A DNA stretch of 64,000 nt from Frankiales bacterium (GTDB taxonomy: Bacteria > Actinomycetota > Actinomycetes > JAFAQI01), in contig JAICXJ010000009.1 in the NCBI GenBank assembly GCA_025980465.1, positions 1 to 64,000 of the forward strand, written 5' to 3'. Shown in pieces: positions 53,323 through 64,000 of the stretch. The notes beneath the pieces are model-generated. The model was given only the letters and a program-made list of their open reading frames with translations. It had not been told where the DNA came from and made no database searches. The position numbers were made by a program, and so were the translations under genes. Within the stretch, counting starts at the first letter, position 1. The number at the start of each line of letters is the position of its first letter.

Positions 53323-53350
53323 AACGCCGTTCGTTAGTACGTCGATTCCC
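53323..53350 (-). promoter_or_regulatory. Candidate sigma-R type promoter of rbpA (GGGAAT-N19-GTT)
   Basis: On the minus strand GGGAAT (53350-53345) is followed 19 bases later by GTT (53325-53323). Streptomyces rbpA is transcribed from a sigma-R promoter of the type GGAAT-N18-GTT. Spacing here is one base longer. The transcript would start about 30 bases before rbpA. Confidence 0.4.
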
Positions 53351-53391
53351 GGATCCGCGGTTCATACCCACCGGCCGGCGACCTGCTGTCC

Positions 53392-53418
53392 GGTAGGTGT
53401 AGGTGTAGCCCACCTACC
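53392..53418. repeat. Hairpin with TAGGTG repeats upstream of rbpA
   Basis: GGTAGGTG (53392-53399) pairs with CACCTACC (53411-53418). The loop repeats TAGGTG. It lies about 105 bp before rbpA and could be an operator. The gap 53288-53762 otherwise shows the sigma-R-like box and nothing else recognisable. Confidence 0.5.
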
Positions 53419-53762
53419 TGAACAGACGCTGGGACGCCGGGGATGGTTGACCGGTTCACATCACGGTTGCGCAACGCGCCGGTTCCATCGGTTCTCAGCA
53501 TTCTAGTCTGACGCCGATAATGGACATTATGTCAGGTCTACCATATCGGGCCGAAGGTGAAGGGATCCCCCGCAGACGGGCCAGGATTTCGACCCAGGGT
53601 CGCTCCGGGCGGCACCCCCGGCCACTCCACAGTCTCAGGTCGCGCAGAACTCATTCACAGTTCGCCGCGATTCGCTATACGGAATTCGTCCGGTCGTGCC
53701 GACACTGGATGTACCGGCGCGATCCGGCGTCGGAAGGAACGCACAGAAAGAGGGGCACAACG

Positions 53763-53969
53763 ATGTGCCTGCACCACCCGACTTGCCCGTCGGCCGATGC
53801 CGCTGACCGCGACGCCGCCCGCGTGGTCGCGAGTCACCCCGAGCAGGGCTGGAGCCTGCTCTGCAACGGCGTTGTCAGTTTCGACGACGCGGGGGACCTA
53901 CTTCCGGATGGAAGCGTGATCCCGCCGCAGCAGCGGCAGCCGCACGACCACCACCTCCCCGCCGCGTAG
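53763..53969 (+). CDS. DUF5999 family protein
   Basis: This 68-aa conserved actinobacterial protein begins MCLHHPTCPSADAADRDAAR and continues HPEQGWSLLCNGVVSFDDAG and LLPDGSVIPP. Three cysteines and paired histidines near the N-terminus, with HDHH near the end, suggest a metal site. AGAGGGG lies about 8 bases before the ATG. The family is widespread in Streptomyces and relatives and has unknown function. Confidence 0.85.
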   Translation: MCLHHPTCPSADAADRDAARVVASHPEQGWSLLCNGVVSFDDAGDLLPDGSVIPPQQRQPHDHHLPAA

Positions 53970-53975
53970 GGCTCG

Positions 53976-56819
<2,844 letters not shown>

Positions 56820-56835
56820 TGGAGCCTCCTCGAGT

Positions 56836-56917
56836 CCGTCCCAAACCGGGCGGGACGGTGCGGGTCGATCCGCATCGCGGACCTGACCAGTCGGACGATC
56901 CGCCCTTGGGCGGATCG
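56836..56917 (-). promoter_or_regulatory. Expression-platform hairpins of the gcvP leader
   Basis: A perfect 10-bp stem with a two-base loop lies at 56896-56917 (CGATCCGCCC paired with GGGCGGATCG). A 7-bp stem CCGTCCC/GGGACGG lies at 56836-56858, a few bases from the GAGGAGG ribosome-binding site (56824-56830). They could switch access of the ribosome or end transcription according to glycine. Confidence 0.55.
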
Positions 56918-56919
56918 AA

Positions 56920-57122
56920 GGCTCCCCCTCTGTCTACGAACCTGAGAGTGTCCCCCGCCGTAGCGGACCCACTGCGGGTCCGCCGGGCGAGCTTGCCCCG
57001 TCGGTGAGGCGTCGAACGACGCCTGCTCTCCAGAGTGCCCTGCCCGCGCGGTCCGTCTGCCTGAGAGGTTCCGGGGAGGTTGCTCCTTCGGCGCCCCGGA
57101 CTGGCGTGCCGGGGACTCTCCC
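56920..57122 (-). ncRNA. Tandem glycine riboswitch (two aptamers)
   Basis: Reading the minus strand, the first aptamer (about 57122-57025) contains GGGAGAG, GCGCCGAAGGAGCAACC and CCTCTCAGGCAGACGGAC. The second (about 57024-56920) contains CACCGACGGGGCAAGC and ACTCTCAGGTTCGTAGACAG. Both show the GCCGAAGG/CTCTCAGG core of the glycine class. Location directly upstream of gcvP is classical. A -10-like TAGCCT lies at 57141-57136, placing the transcription start at the first base pairs. Confidence 0.93.
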
Positions 57123-57225
57123 ACGCGGGGTGATCAGGCTACTTGACGGTATCAGTGACGGCCGCCAGATCGGGCCGTGGAACGCCGGAAACGCCGCGCT
57201 GAGCGCCTCGTAGCGCCGCGATCGG

Positions 57226-57804
57226 CTAGGCGGGGGTACGACGCTTGCGGCGGGCCGCCAATTCGTCTGCAGCGTCCGCTGAGAGGCCCGTACCGGGTTC
57301 GGCGCGCTCGGCCGGGAGCTCGGCAAGGCTGCCCTCGACCTCGCTCACCACCCGGCCGACGGCGATCCCGAAGACCCCCTGGCCGCCCTGCACCAGGTCG
57401 ACGACCTCGTCGGGAGAGGTGCAGGCGTAGACCGTGGTGCCGTCGCTCATCAGCGTGACATCGGTCAGGTCCGCTTCGCCGGCCTCCCGAAGATGAGTGA
57501 CGGCGAGCCGGATGTTCTGCAACGAGACGCCGGTGTCGAGCAGCCGCTTGACGACCTTGAGCAACAGGATGTCGCGGAAGGAGTACAGCCGCTGGGTCCC
57601 GGAGCCCGACGCCGGACGCACCGAGGGCACTACGAGGCCGGTGCGGGCCCAGTAGTCGAGTTGGCGATAGGTGATCCCGGCGACTGTGCACGCGGTGGGT
57701 CCTCGGTAGCCGACCGGGTCGCCGCCGGCCTGTTCCATGCCGAACAGCGCAGGCTGCGTTGCGCGCGTGCCGGGGTCTTTGCTACCTGACTCGTCGCCCG
57801 TCAC
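57226..57804 (-). CDS. MerR-family regulator (Rv1830/ResR-like)
   Basis: This protein of about 192 aa has an HTH with TVAGITYRQLDYWARTGLVVPS and RLYSFRDILLLKVVKRLLDTGVSLQNIRLAV, a MerR recognition region and dimer helix. The C-terminal part (VYACTSPDEVVDLVQGGQGVFGIAV) is typical of the Rv1830 group. GTG 57804 has GGAGGG upstream and is preferred over 57900. Position between the bifunctional nuclease gene and gcvP equals the mycobacterial order garA-Rv1828-Rv1829-Rv1830-(Rv1831)-gcvB. Confidence 0.9.
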   Translation of the reverse strand: MTGDESGSKDPGTRATQPALFGMEQAGGDPVGYRGPTACTVAGITYRQLDYWARTGLVVPSVRPASGSGTQRLYSFRDILLLKVVKRLLDTGVSLQNIRLAVTHLREAGEADLTDVTLMSDGTTVYACTSPDEVVDLVQGGQGVFGIAVGRVVSEVEGSLAELPAERAEPGTGLSADAADELAARRKRRTPA

Positions 57805-57947
57805 GTGCCCTCCGAACCGCGCCGATCCCGCCGCCACCGAGGTAAACGCCATCGATGGAATTCCGTGGCTGACGGTAGGAGCCTGGCCGGTAGGCGTCAA
57901 TGACAGATTCAGGCGCGTCCTAGATCTCGATGTCTAGTCGAGACTTT

Positions 57948-58421
57948 TTATGAGTCGCCCGTCTCAAAGTCCTCAGGAGATATCTGGTCGAGGAACTCCC
58001 GGAAGCGTTCGACCTCGGTCTCCTGCTCGTCGGCGATCGCGATCCCAGCGGTGTCGAGAACGGACTCCTCGGCGTAAATGACCGTCCCCACCCGGATCGC
58101 GAGCGCGATCGCGTCTGACGGCCGCGCCGACACGGCGGTGCCGTCCTGAAACTTTAGATCCGCGTAGTAGACGCCATCGCGCAGATCGGTGATCAGGACT
58201 GCGTCGAGCTGGGCGCCGAGCGCCTCGAGGACGTCCTTGAGCAGGTCGTGGGTCAGTGGGCGGGCGGGCACGATCCCCTGCTGCGCGAAGGCGATCGCGG
58301 TGGCCTCGACCGCGCCGATCCAGATCGGCAGGTAGCGGTCGCCGGCTGACTCTTTGAGCAGCACGATCGGCTGGTTGGACGGAAGCTCGACTCGGACGCC
58401 GACGACGGTGAGTTCGTTCAC
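57948..58421 (-). CDS. Bifunctional nuclease family protein (DUF151, Rv1829-like)
   Basis: This 157-aa protein contains LTVVGVRVELPSNQPIVLLKE and RYLPIWIGAVEATAIAFAQQG, then RPSDAIALAIRVGTVIYAEE, all signatures of the BFN/DUF151 family. Plant relatives have DNase and RNase activity; the bacterial function is unproved. It lies between two MerR regulators, a conserved actinobacterial pairing. Confidence 0.9.
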   Translation of the reverse strand: MNELTVVGVRVELPSNQPIVLLKESAGDRYLPIWIGAVEATAIAFAQQGIVPARPLTHDLLKDVLEALGAQLDAVLITDLRDGVYYADLKFQDGTAVSARPSDAIALAIRVGTVIYAEESVLDTAGIAIADEQETEVERFREFLDQISPEDFETGDS

Positions 58422-58498
58422 ACCCTCACTCCGCTCCGACTCGTGCTGGCTGTGCTGCGAACCTACACCGCGATCCGGCAGCGGAGGCTCGCGATCAC

Positions 58499-59236
58499 TC
58501 AGCCGCCGAGTTGGGGTCGAAGCCCTGCCCGCACCAAGGTGGCGTGCAGCCGCACTGACAGGCTGGCCAGCTCGCGCGCGACCTCGTCGGCGCGGCCCCG
58601 GGCCTCGGGATTGCGCTGGCGAACCAGCGGCGCCACGACCTGTTCCACCAACCCCAGCTCGCGCTCGGCGGTCGTCCGAAACGATCGCAGGTGACGAGGC
58701 TCGAGCCCGAAGCGGCTCATCTGCGCCACGGTCTTGGCGATGACCAGCGCGTCACCGTCGTAGTGACCCCCCGGCCGCGGGCTGATCAGGCCGAACGATT
58801 CGATCTGGTTCAACTGCTCGGCCTCGATGCCGGCTGCCTGAACGAGCTCATCCCGCGACAGCCGGAGCTCGGAGGGCTCCGGCAGGAAGTCGTCCGCGTG
58901 TGGCAGGCCATCAGCCTCCTCCCCCGCACTGACCGGCACCTGCGGTCCGCTCTGGCCCGCCACCGCCGGCTGCAGACCGCGGTCGATCGCTTCAAGGTGG
59001 GACTTGATCACCCGCAGCGGCAGGTAGTTGTCGCGCTGTGCGGCGAGCACGTAACGGAGCCGGCCGACGTCATCGCGGCTGAACTTGCGGTAGCCCGAGG
59101 ACGTGCGAGCCGGCTCCACCAGACCTTCCGCCTCGAGGAACCGGATCTTCGAGATCGTCACGTCCGGAAATTCGCCGCGCAGCTGCCCGAGGACCTCGCC
59201 GATGCTCATGAAGGCGTGGGAGGCGCTGGTGCTCAT
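58499..59236 (-). CDS. MerR-family regulator (FtsR/Rv1828-like)
   Basis: This 245-aa protein has an N-terminal winged HTH (MSIGEVLGQLRGEFPDVTISKIRFLEAEGLVEPARTSSGYRKFS) and a C-terminal effector region with helical repeats. In Corynebacterium the orthologue FtsR activates ftsZ; in mycobacteria Rv1828 binds its own upstream DNA. ATG 59236 overlaps the FHA gene stop as TGATG (GTG 59239 is also possible). It is therefore coupled to the FHA protein. Confidence 0.9.
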   Translation of the reverse strand: MSTSASHAFMSIGEVLGQLRGEFPDVTISKIRFLEAEGLVEPARTSSGYRKFSRDDVGRLRYVLAAQRDNYLPLRVIKSHLEAIDRGLQPAVAGQSGPQVPVSAGEEADGLPHADDFLPEPSELRLSRDELVQAAGIEAEQLNQIESFGLISPRPGGHYDGDALVIAKTVAQMSRFGLEPRHLRSFRTTAERELGLVEQVVAPLVRQRNPEARGRADEVARELASLSVRLHATLVRAGLRPQLGG

Positions 59237-59745
59237 CACGCCCCAGCCGGGTAGCTGGTGAAGAACAGCAGCCGGAACTTCCCCACCTGCACCTCGTCGC
59301 CGTTACCGAGCGGCGCCGACTCGATTCGCTCCCGGTTGAGGTACGTGCCGTTGAGGCTGCCGGTGTCGGCCACGACATAGCCGTCCGCGGTCCGAGTAAA
59401 TGTTGCGTGGTGACGCGACACGGTGACGTCGTCGAGGAAGATGTCGCTGTCGGGGTGCCGGCCGGCGGTCGTCACCTCCTGGTCGAGCAGGAATCGGCTG
59501 CCGGCGTTGGGTCCTCGCTGCACGACGAGAAGCGCGAAACCGGCCGGAAGCGACTCGCCGAGCAGTTCACCGGCCAGGTCGTCATGTTCGTCGACCTCGA
59601 CGCCGGCAAGCGAGAGCGTGCTGGTCTGGTCCGCAGACACGGCCGCGGCGCCCCCGGCGCCGGAAAGCGCGGTCCCGCACCGCGAGCAGAACCTGGAGTC
59701 GCCCGGATTCTGGTTTCCGCACTCGGGACAGAAGACGCTGGGCAT
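59236..59745 (-). CDS. FHA-domain protein, GarA/OdhI-like, with zinc ribbon
   Basis: This 169-aa protein has an FHA domain near 70-155 (GRHPDSDIFLDDVTVSRHHATF, GSLNGTYLNRERI) that binds phosphothreonine. GarA and OdhI inhibit 2-oxoglutarate dehydrogenase when unphosphorylated. Instead of the mycobacterial ETTS phosphomotif, the N-terminus has a zinc ribbon (FCPECGNQNPGDSRFCSRCG) and a Thr/Ser stretch QTSTLS that could be the phosphorylation site. The upstream gap (59746-59931) contains ACCT-N7-AGGT at 59823-59837, a possible MerR site. Confidence 0.88.
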   Translation of the reverse strand: MPSVFCPECGNQNPGDSRFCSRCGTALSGAGGAAAVSADQTSTLSLAGVEVDEHDDLAGELLGESLPAGFALLVVQRGPNAGSRFLLDQEVTTAGRHPDSDIFLDDVTVSRHHATFTRTADGYVVADTGSLNGTYLNRERIESAPLGNGDEVQVGKFRLLFFTSYPAGA

Positions 59746-59931
59746 CGGGTGGTTCGCCTACTTCCCGGTGGCTCGTTCCGTGGTCCGGGTGGACTTCGGT
59801 GGCCTAGCGCCTGCTAGATGAAACCTCAACCACAGGTCTAGGGCAGGCACACGCTAGAGCCACGGCCGACACTGGTCAACCCGACAGGTAAGCGGGCTGG
59901 CGCCGAGCCGTGAAAGCGGCCGGGGCCTGGT

Positions 59932-60318
59932 TCAGGAGCCGGCGTCGATGAGCGCCTGGTACGCCGCGGCATCGAGCAAGCCATCCGCAGCACCCTGCTC
60001 GATCGGCTTGATCGCGACGATCCACCCCGAGCCGTAGGCGTCGCTGTTCACCAGGTCCGGCCGGGTCTCGAGCTCCTCGTTGCGGGCGACCACCTCGCCG
60101 GCGAACGGGGCGTAGATCTCCGACACGCTCTTCGTGGACTCGACCTCGCCGAGCACCGACCCGGCCGCGACGGTCGCGCCGATCTCGGGCAGCGCCACGA
60201 AGACGATGTCGCCGAGCGCCTCCTGAGCGAAGTCCGTGATGCCGACTCGCACCGCACCGTCGGCCTCGGTGCGCGCCCACTCGTGCTCGGTCGTGTAGCT
60301 CAGATCCTCCGGTACCAC
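59932..60318 (-). CDS. gcvH: Glycine cleavage system H protein
   Basis: This 128-aa lipoyl carrier shuttles the aminomethyl intermediate between GcvP and GcvT. The lipoylation Lys is in LGEVESTKSVSEIYAPFAGEV near residue 62. The start region is LSYTTEHEWARTEADG. GTG 60318 is chosen by homology and a GGGAG upstream; the frame to 60354 is not homologous. It is the first gene of this minus-strand block. Confidence 0.95.
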   Translation of the reverse strand: MVPEDLSYTTEHEWARTEADGAVRVGITDFAQEALGDIVFVALPEIGATVAAGSVLGEVESTKSVSEIYAPFAGEVVARNEELETRPDLVNSDAYGSGWIVAIKPIEQGAADGLLDAAAYQALIDAGS

Positions 60319-60367
60319 GTCGCTCGCTCCCGCTCGTCGACTGCTTCGGCCCACTGCTGGCGGGAGC

Positions 60368-60943
60368 CTAACGTGCGAGCACGCGGCGTTCCTCGACCAG
60401 GTACAGCCAGCCCGACCACAGGTAGAGCGCTGCGCCCCAGCCGGTGAAGGCCCAGGCGAGCGGCCGCATCACGTGCCCGAGCGTGTTGTCACCCACGGAG
60501 AGCAGCAGACCAGGGAACGCGTAGAGCAGATTGAGCGTGGCCGCCTTGCCGAGGAAGTGCACCGGCGGCGGCCCGTGACCTGCGCGCCGAAGAGCCACCA
60601 GCCCGCCGGAGAGGACCAGATCTCGGCCGACCAGGACCGCGGCGAGCCAAATCGGAATGATCCCCCGCGCCGTCAGCGCGGCGAGCGTCGCCAGGATGTA
60701 GAGCCGGTCGGCCGCCGGGTCGAGCAGCTCGCCGACCCGGCTAGTCAGGTTGAACCGTCGGGCGATCTTGCCGTCCGCGTAGTCGGAGAATCCGGCGAGC
60801 ATCAGCACGATCACCGCCCAGCCGTCCGCATGCCGCCCGAGCGCGAGCCAGAGGAAGACTGGCACCCCCACCAGACGCAGTGCCGACAGCAGGTTCGGGA
60901 CCGTCCACACCCGGTCGCTCGCCGGGGCCGGTCCCGTGCTCAT
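60368..60943 (-). CDS. CDP-alcohol phosphatidyltransferase (PgsA2-like)
   Basis: This 191-aa membrane enzyme makes a phospholipid from CDP-diacylglycerol and an alcohol. The signature DG-x2-AR-x8-G-x3-D-x3-D is read from DYADGKIARRFNLTSRVGELLDPAADR near residues 52-78. Four or five helices surround it. The syntenic M. tuberculosis gene is pgsA2 (Rv1822). The acceptor, glycerol phosphate or another polyol, cannot be decided from sequence. Confidence 0.9.
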   Translation of the reverse strand: MSTGPAPASDRVWTVPNLLSALRLVGVPVFLWLALGRHADGWAVIVLMLAGFSDYADGKIARRFNLTSRVGELLDPAADRLYILATLAALTARGIIPIWLAAVLVGRDLVLSGGLVALRRAGHGPPPVHFLGKAATLNLLYAFPGLLLSVGDNTLGHVMRPLAWAFTGWGAALYLWSGWLYLVEERRVLAR

Positions 60944-61021
60944 CGAGCGGAGTCTAGAGAGGCGCGATCACATCCTTGACGACGTGGCGCGAGCGGCGCG
61001 CCCACTAGACTTCGCGGCCAG

Positions 61022-61095
<74 letters not shown>

Positions 61096-61149
61096 CGCAC
61101 TGGCGGGGCTGCCGCTGTGAGCGGGCTAGCGCATATCGCGTCACCGGGC

Positions 61150-62499
61150 TCACCGGCGTCCCTTCGCCGCCTTCCGCGACTCCCTCGGCTTCACCACGAG
61201 CTGGATCGGCGTACCAGCGAAGCCGTACTGCTCGCGCAACCGCCGTTCGATGAAGCGCCGGTACGACGCCTCGAGCGGCCCGGTGGTGAAGAGCACGAAG
61301 CGAGGCGGCGCCACGCCTGGCTGGGTCGCGAACAGCACCTTCGGCTGCTTGCCACCGCGCACCGGCGGCGGCGTCGCCGCCACCAGCGCGCTGAGGAACG
61401 CGTTGAGCTCGCTGGTGGGGATTCGGGTCTCCCACGCCTCGAGAGCGGCCACGAGCGCCGGCGCGATCCGGCGCAGCCCGCGGCCGGTCCGTGCCGAGAG
61501 GTTGAGGCGAGCCGCCCAGCTGACCCGACCGAGTTCTCGCTCGATCTCTCGGTCGAGTCGCTCCCGCCGATCCTCATCGACCAGGTCCCACTTGTTCAGC
61601 AGCAGGACGAGTGCCCGACCCGCGTCGACGACCATGTCGGCGATCCGCAGGTCCTGATCGGTGATCGGCTCCGATGCATCCAGTAGCAGCAAGACGACCT
61701 CGGCCGCGTCGATCGCCGCGGAAGTTCGCAGGCTCGAGTAGTACTCGGCCCCCTTCGCCTCGTGCACCCTTCGCCGCAGGCCCGCGGTGTCGACAAACCG
61801 CCATGTCGTCTCATCGATCGTCACCATCGAGTCCACCGGGTCTCGCGTGGTGCCCGCCACTGCGTCGACTAGGGCGCGCTCAGCACCCGACAGGGCGTTG
61901 AGCAGGCTGGACTTGCCGACATTGGGCTTCCCGACCAGGGCGACCCGGCGTGGCCCGACCGGCGCCGCACCCGGTGCCGGTGACGCCGGCAGCGCCGCGA
62001 CAATCGCGTCGAGCAGCTCGCCACTCCCCCGGCCGTGCAGCGCGCTGACCGCCAGCGGCTCGCCGACCCCGAGGCCCCACAACGCCGCCACCTCCGGTTC
62101 ACTTGTCGACGAGTCGACTTTGTTGGCGGCGAGCACGACTGCCGGCGCCCGGCGTTGGAGCACCCGGGCGACCGCGGCATCGGCGTCGGTGATCCCGACC
62201 GTGGCGTCGACGACGAGGACGACGACGTCGGCAGCTTCAGCAGCAACCTCCGCCCCGGCGGCGATTCGAGCGGCCATGCCTTTGGCGTCCGGGAGCCAGC
62301 CGCCGGTATCCACGACGGTGAAGGTCCGTCCCGCCCACTCCGCCTCGTAGCTAACTCGGTCACGCGTGACCCCGGGGACGTCTTCGACGACCGCTTCGCG
62401 GCGGCCGAGCACTCGGTTCACCAGCGTCGACTTACCGACATTCGGACGGCCGATGACCGCCACGACCGGAATGGCCGTGGCCGAGCCTGGCTGGGTCAC
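61150..62499 (-). CDS. der: Ribosome-assembly GTPase Der (EngA)
   Basis: This 449-aa protein has two tandem GTPase domains. The first begins with P-loop [16 protein letters not shown] near residue 17 and DTGG near 65, then NKVD. The second has [16 protein letters not shown] near 190, DTAGLRRR and [10 protein letters not shown]-terminal KH-like domain follows near 360-440 and binds 23S rRNA. GTG 62499 overlaps the plsC stop as GTGA. It is needed for 50S maturation. Confidence 0.96.
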   Translation of the reverse strand: MTQPGSATAIPVVAVIGRPNVGKSTLVNRVLGRREAVVEDVPGVTRDRVSYEAEWAGRTFTVVDTGGWLPDAKGMAARIAAGAEVAAEAADVVVLVVDATVGITDADAAVARVLQRRAPAVVLAANKVDSSTSEPEVAALWGLGVGEPLAVSALHGRGSGELLDAIVAALPASPAPGAAPVGPRRVALVGKPNVGKSSLLNALSGAERALVDAVAGTTRDPVDSMVTIDETTWRFVDTAGLRRRVHEAKGAEYYSSLRTSAAIDAAEVVLLLLDASEPITDQDLRIADMVVDAGRALVLLLNKWDLVDEDRRERLDREIERELGRVSWAARLNLSARTGRGLRRIAPALVAALEAWETRIPTSELNAFLSALVAATPPPVRGGKQPKVLFATQPGVAPPRFVLFTTGPLEASYRRFIERRLREQYGFAGTPIQLVVKPRESRKAAKGRR

Positions 62500-63179
62500 G
62501 CTGCCCGGCCGGACTCGCCGCCGGTTGCCCGAAGGTGCTCGAGCAACTGGATACGAATCTGCTCGGCGGCGTCCGCGATCGTCGCCCGGGTGCGAGGATC
62601 GCCGCTGACCTCGAGCGAGAACGCCGGCCCGAACACCACCTGGATCGGCGCGCGGAAGCGCGGCAGCGCCTTGCCCTTGGGCAGCGCCGCCGCCGTTCCG
62701 GTGCAGACGACCGGCACGATCGGGCAGCGCCCGCCAAGTGCCAAGTAGCCGATCCCGTGCTGGATGATGGCCAGCTCGCCGGTCCCGCGGGTCCCCTCCG
62801 GGAAGACGCCGAGGACGCCGCCGCCGCGAAGCACGGCAAGCGCTCGATGCAGGTTCGTCCGGTCAGGGGTGCCGCGAATGATCGGGATCTGGCGGGCAAA
62901 GTTCAGGATCGGCCTGAATCCGGTGTCGTAGAGCTCGCTTTTGACCAAGAAGGCGGAGGGCCGCGACAGCATGATCATCACGATCGGCCCGTCGAGGAAG
63001 CCGGAGTGGTTTCCGGCGAGGAGCACCGGCCCCGACGACGGTAGATGTTCCAATCCAACAAGTCTCAACCTGAACACGAGCCTCAACAGGAGTTGAGCAG
63101 CTCGTCGTGTGATCGCGAGCGGGATTGACTCTTTCGCCGGATCATCGACTCGCCGTAGCCTGCTCGTGGGCCGGGTCAT
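62496..63179 (-). CDS. 1-acyl-sn-glycerol-3-phosphate acyltransferase (PlsC)
   Basis: This 227-aa membrane-associated enzyme makes phosphatidic acid. The HX4D motif is [13 protein letters not shown] near residue 58. [14 protein letters not shown] near 125 is the glycerol-phosphate binding motif. The GVLGVF strand precedes it and [21 protein letters not shown] follows. It overlaps der downstream and cmk upstream by four bases each, so cmk-plsC-der form one translational unit. Confidence 0.92.
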   Translation of the reverse strand: MTRPTSRLRRVDDPAKESIPLAITRRAAQLLLRLVFRLRLVGLEHLPSSGPVLLAGNHSGFLDGPIVMIMLSRPSAFLVKSELYDTGFRPILNFARQIPIIRGTPDRTNLHRALAVLRGGGVLGVFPEGTRGTGELAIIQHGIGYLALGGRCPIVPVVCTGTAAALPKGKALPRFRAPIQVVFGPAFSLEVSGDPRTRATIADAAEQIRIQLLEHLRATGGESGRAA

Positions 63180-63847
63180 GAGACAACCTCCGCGACCTGG
63201 CCCACAATCACCGCGATGACCTCGTCGGCCGACAGTGAGCTGGTGTCGACGACCACCGCGTCCGGGGCCTGGGTCAGCGGGGACGCCGCCCGTGATGAGT
63301 CGGCTTGATCGCGGCGGATCAGCTCCGCCTCGGTGCCGGCAACCGCCTCCGCGCCCTGGCCGTCCTGGCTGGCACGTCGCCGCGCCCTGGTTGCCGGGTC
63401 GGCCGTGAGATAGACCTTCACCGGCGCATCAGGCGCCACTGTGGTGCCGATGTCCCGCCCCTCGACCACGATGCCGCCGGCGCCGATCAGGTCACGCTGG
63501 CGCGCAACCATCACTAGGCGCACTCCCGGCACTGCACTGACCGCGCTCACCGCGGCAGTCACCTTGCGGGTACGGACCTGATCGGTGACATCGGTCCCGT
63601 CGATCGCGATCCGGGGCGCTGCCGGGTCCGGCGTGATCGAGAGCTCGGCAGCCTCCGCCAGCGCCGTCAACGCTGCACCGTCGGCCAACCCCACGCCGCG
63701 CTCCAAGGCCAGCCACGTGACCGATCGGTACATCGCACCGGTGTCGAGGTAGCGCAACCCGAGCGCTACCGCGGTCCCTCGCGCGACGGTGGACTTTCCC
63801 GACCCGGACGGCCCGTCGATGGCGACGACGAGATTGCGCCGCTGCAC
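63176..63847 (-). CDS. cmk: Cytidylate kinase
   Basis: This 223-aa kinase phosphorylates CMP and dCMP. The P-loop is AIDGPSGSGKSTVARGTA near residue 8. LGLRYLDTGAMYRSVTWLAL marks the NMP-binding domain. GIVVEGRDIGTTVAPDAPVKVYL and the lid region RARRRASQDG follow. GTG 63847 has GAGGAGG just upstream; the open frame to 63913 is longer than the family. First gene of the cmk-plsC-der operon. Confidence 0.95.
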   Translation of the reverse strand: MQRRNLVVAIDGPSGSGKSTVARGTAVALGLRYLDTGAMYRSVTWLALERGVGLADGAALTALAEAAELSITPDPAAPRIAIDGTDVTDQVRTRKVTAAVSAVSAVPGVRLVMVARQRDLIGAGGIVVEGRDIGTTVAPDAPVKVYLTADPATRARRRASQDGQGAEAVAGTEAELIRRDQADSSRAASPLTQAPDAVVVDTSSLSADEVIAVIVGQVAEVVS

Positions 63848-64000
63848 CGGACCTCCTCGCGGTTTCACTGGCCGGGCAGAGTCTAGGCCTCCGGCGCTCG
63901 GGACCCTCCCCACGCTGCGCGAACCGGTCCGGCCTGAGCGTGAATGAGGCGCTCAGAGCCGACTTGTCGATATGACGATCAGTCGCCACTCGGCTCGCTT
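63848..64000. other. 153-bp window end, no gene seen
   Basis: An inverted repeat CTGAGCG ... CGCTCAG lies at 63934-63956. No start codon with a ribosome-binding site and no protein fragment could be recognised on either strand. Confidence 0.5.

Noticed and set aside
53288-53413. N-terminal extension of RbpA
   Set aside because: The reading frame is open, but ATG 53287 has a strong ribosome-binding site and matches the family N-terminus.

Overview
This is a high-GC actinomycetal chromosome segment carrying housekeeping genes. Markers that agree with one another are the mycothiol ligase mshC, a complete Pup-proteasome locus (mpa/arc, dop, pup, prcB, prcA, pafA, pafB, pafC), a zinc-type RbpA, an F420-type LLM oxidoreductase, and the garA / two-MerR / bifunctional-nuclease block. 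Gene order from about 10.4 kb to 45.9 kb follows the Mycobacterium tuberculosis Rv2135c-Rv2089c region in outline (his-phosphatase, DUF3090, mshC, PAC2, metH, RecB-type nuclease, trmI, mpa, dop, pup, prcBA, pafA, pafBC, tatAC, helY, 5'-3' exonuclease, pepE). The codon usage, the zinc-binding RbpA and an Lnt not fused to Ppm1 suggest a non-mycobacterial actinomycete. I cannot name the genus. No phage, insertion sequence, CRISPR array or plasmid module was seen.

Layout. 0-5 kb: tRNA-Leu(GAG) whose 3' end is repeated three times, a secreted lytic transglycosylase, two tandem paralogous lipoproteins and an M20 peptidase. 5-10.3 kb: an AKR / RecD-like helicase / DUF5703 operon, an FAD monooxygenase and an LLM oxidoreductase. 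10.3-24.4 kb: three palindromes, then his-phosphatase, DUF3090, a PI-kinase-like protein, mshC, PAC2, USP, metH-HAD-prolyl oligopeptidase, a RecB-like nuclease, a site-2 protease and trmI. 24.4-35.2 kb: the Pup-proteasome system, with a degenerate trypsin-like secreted protein on the opposite strand between prcA and pafA. 35.3-47 kb: zinc ribbon and small membrane proteins, tatA, tatC, diacylglycerol kinase, helY, exonuclease, enoyl-CoA hydratase, acyltransferase, GT-C glycosyltransferase, pepE and an acyl-CoA dehydrogenase. 47-48.7 kb: an arsenic module (arsR-aqpS divergent from arsI). 48.7-53.3 kb: a small secreted protein with an elaborate upstream region, an Lrp-like regulator with a sulfotransferase, lnt and rbpA. 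53.7-60.9 kb: DUF5999, gcvP with a tandem glycine riboswitch, the MerR / nuclease / MerR / FHA block, gcvH and a phosphatidyltransferase. 61-64 kb: tRNA-Pro(GGG), der, plsC and cmk.

How the parts work together. PafA attaches Pup to substrates, Mpa unfolds them into the PrcBA core, and Dop removes Pup. PafBC is a DNA-damage-responsive transcription factor encoded beside the ligase. Lnt acylates lipoproteins such as the two at the left end. Glycine sensing by the riboswitch is positioned to control gcvP. GarA-type FHA and MerR regulators lie between gcvP and gcvH. ArsR, aquaglyceroporin and ArsI form an arsenical response. Many genes lack a Shine-Dalgarno sequence and instead have TANNNT 6-7 bases before the start codon, which points to widespread leaderless transcription.
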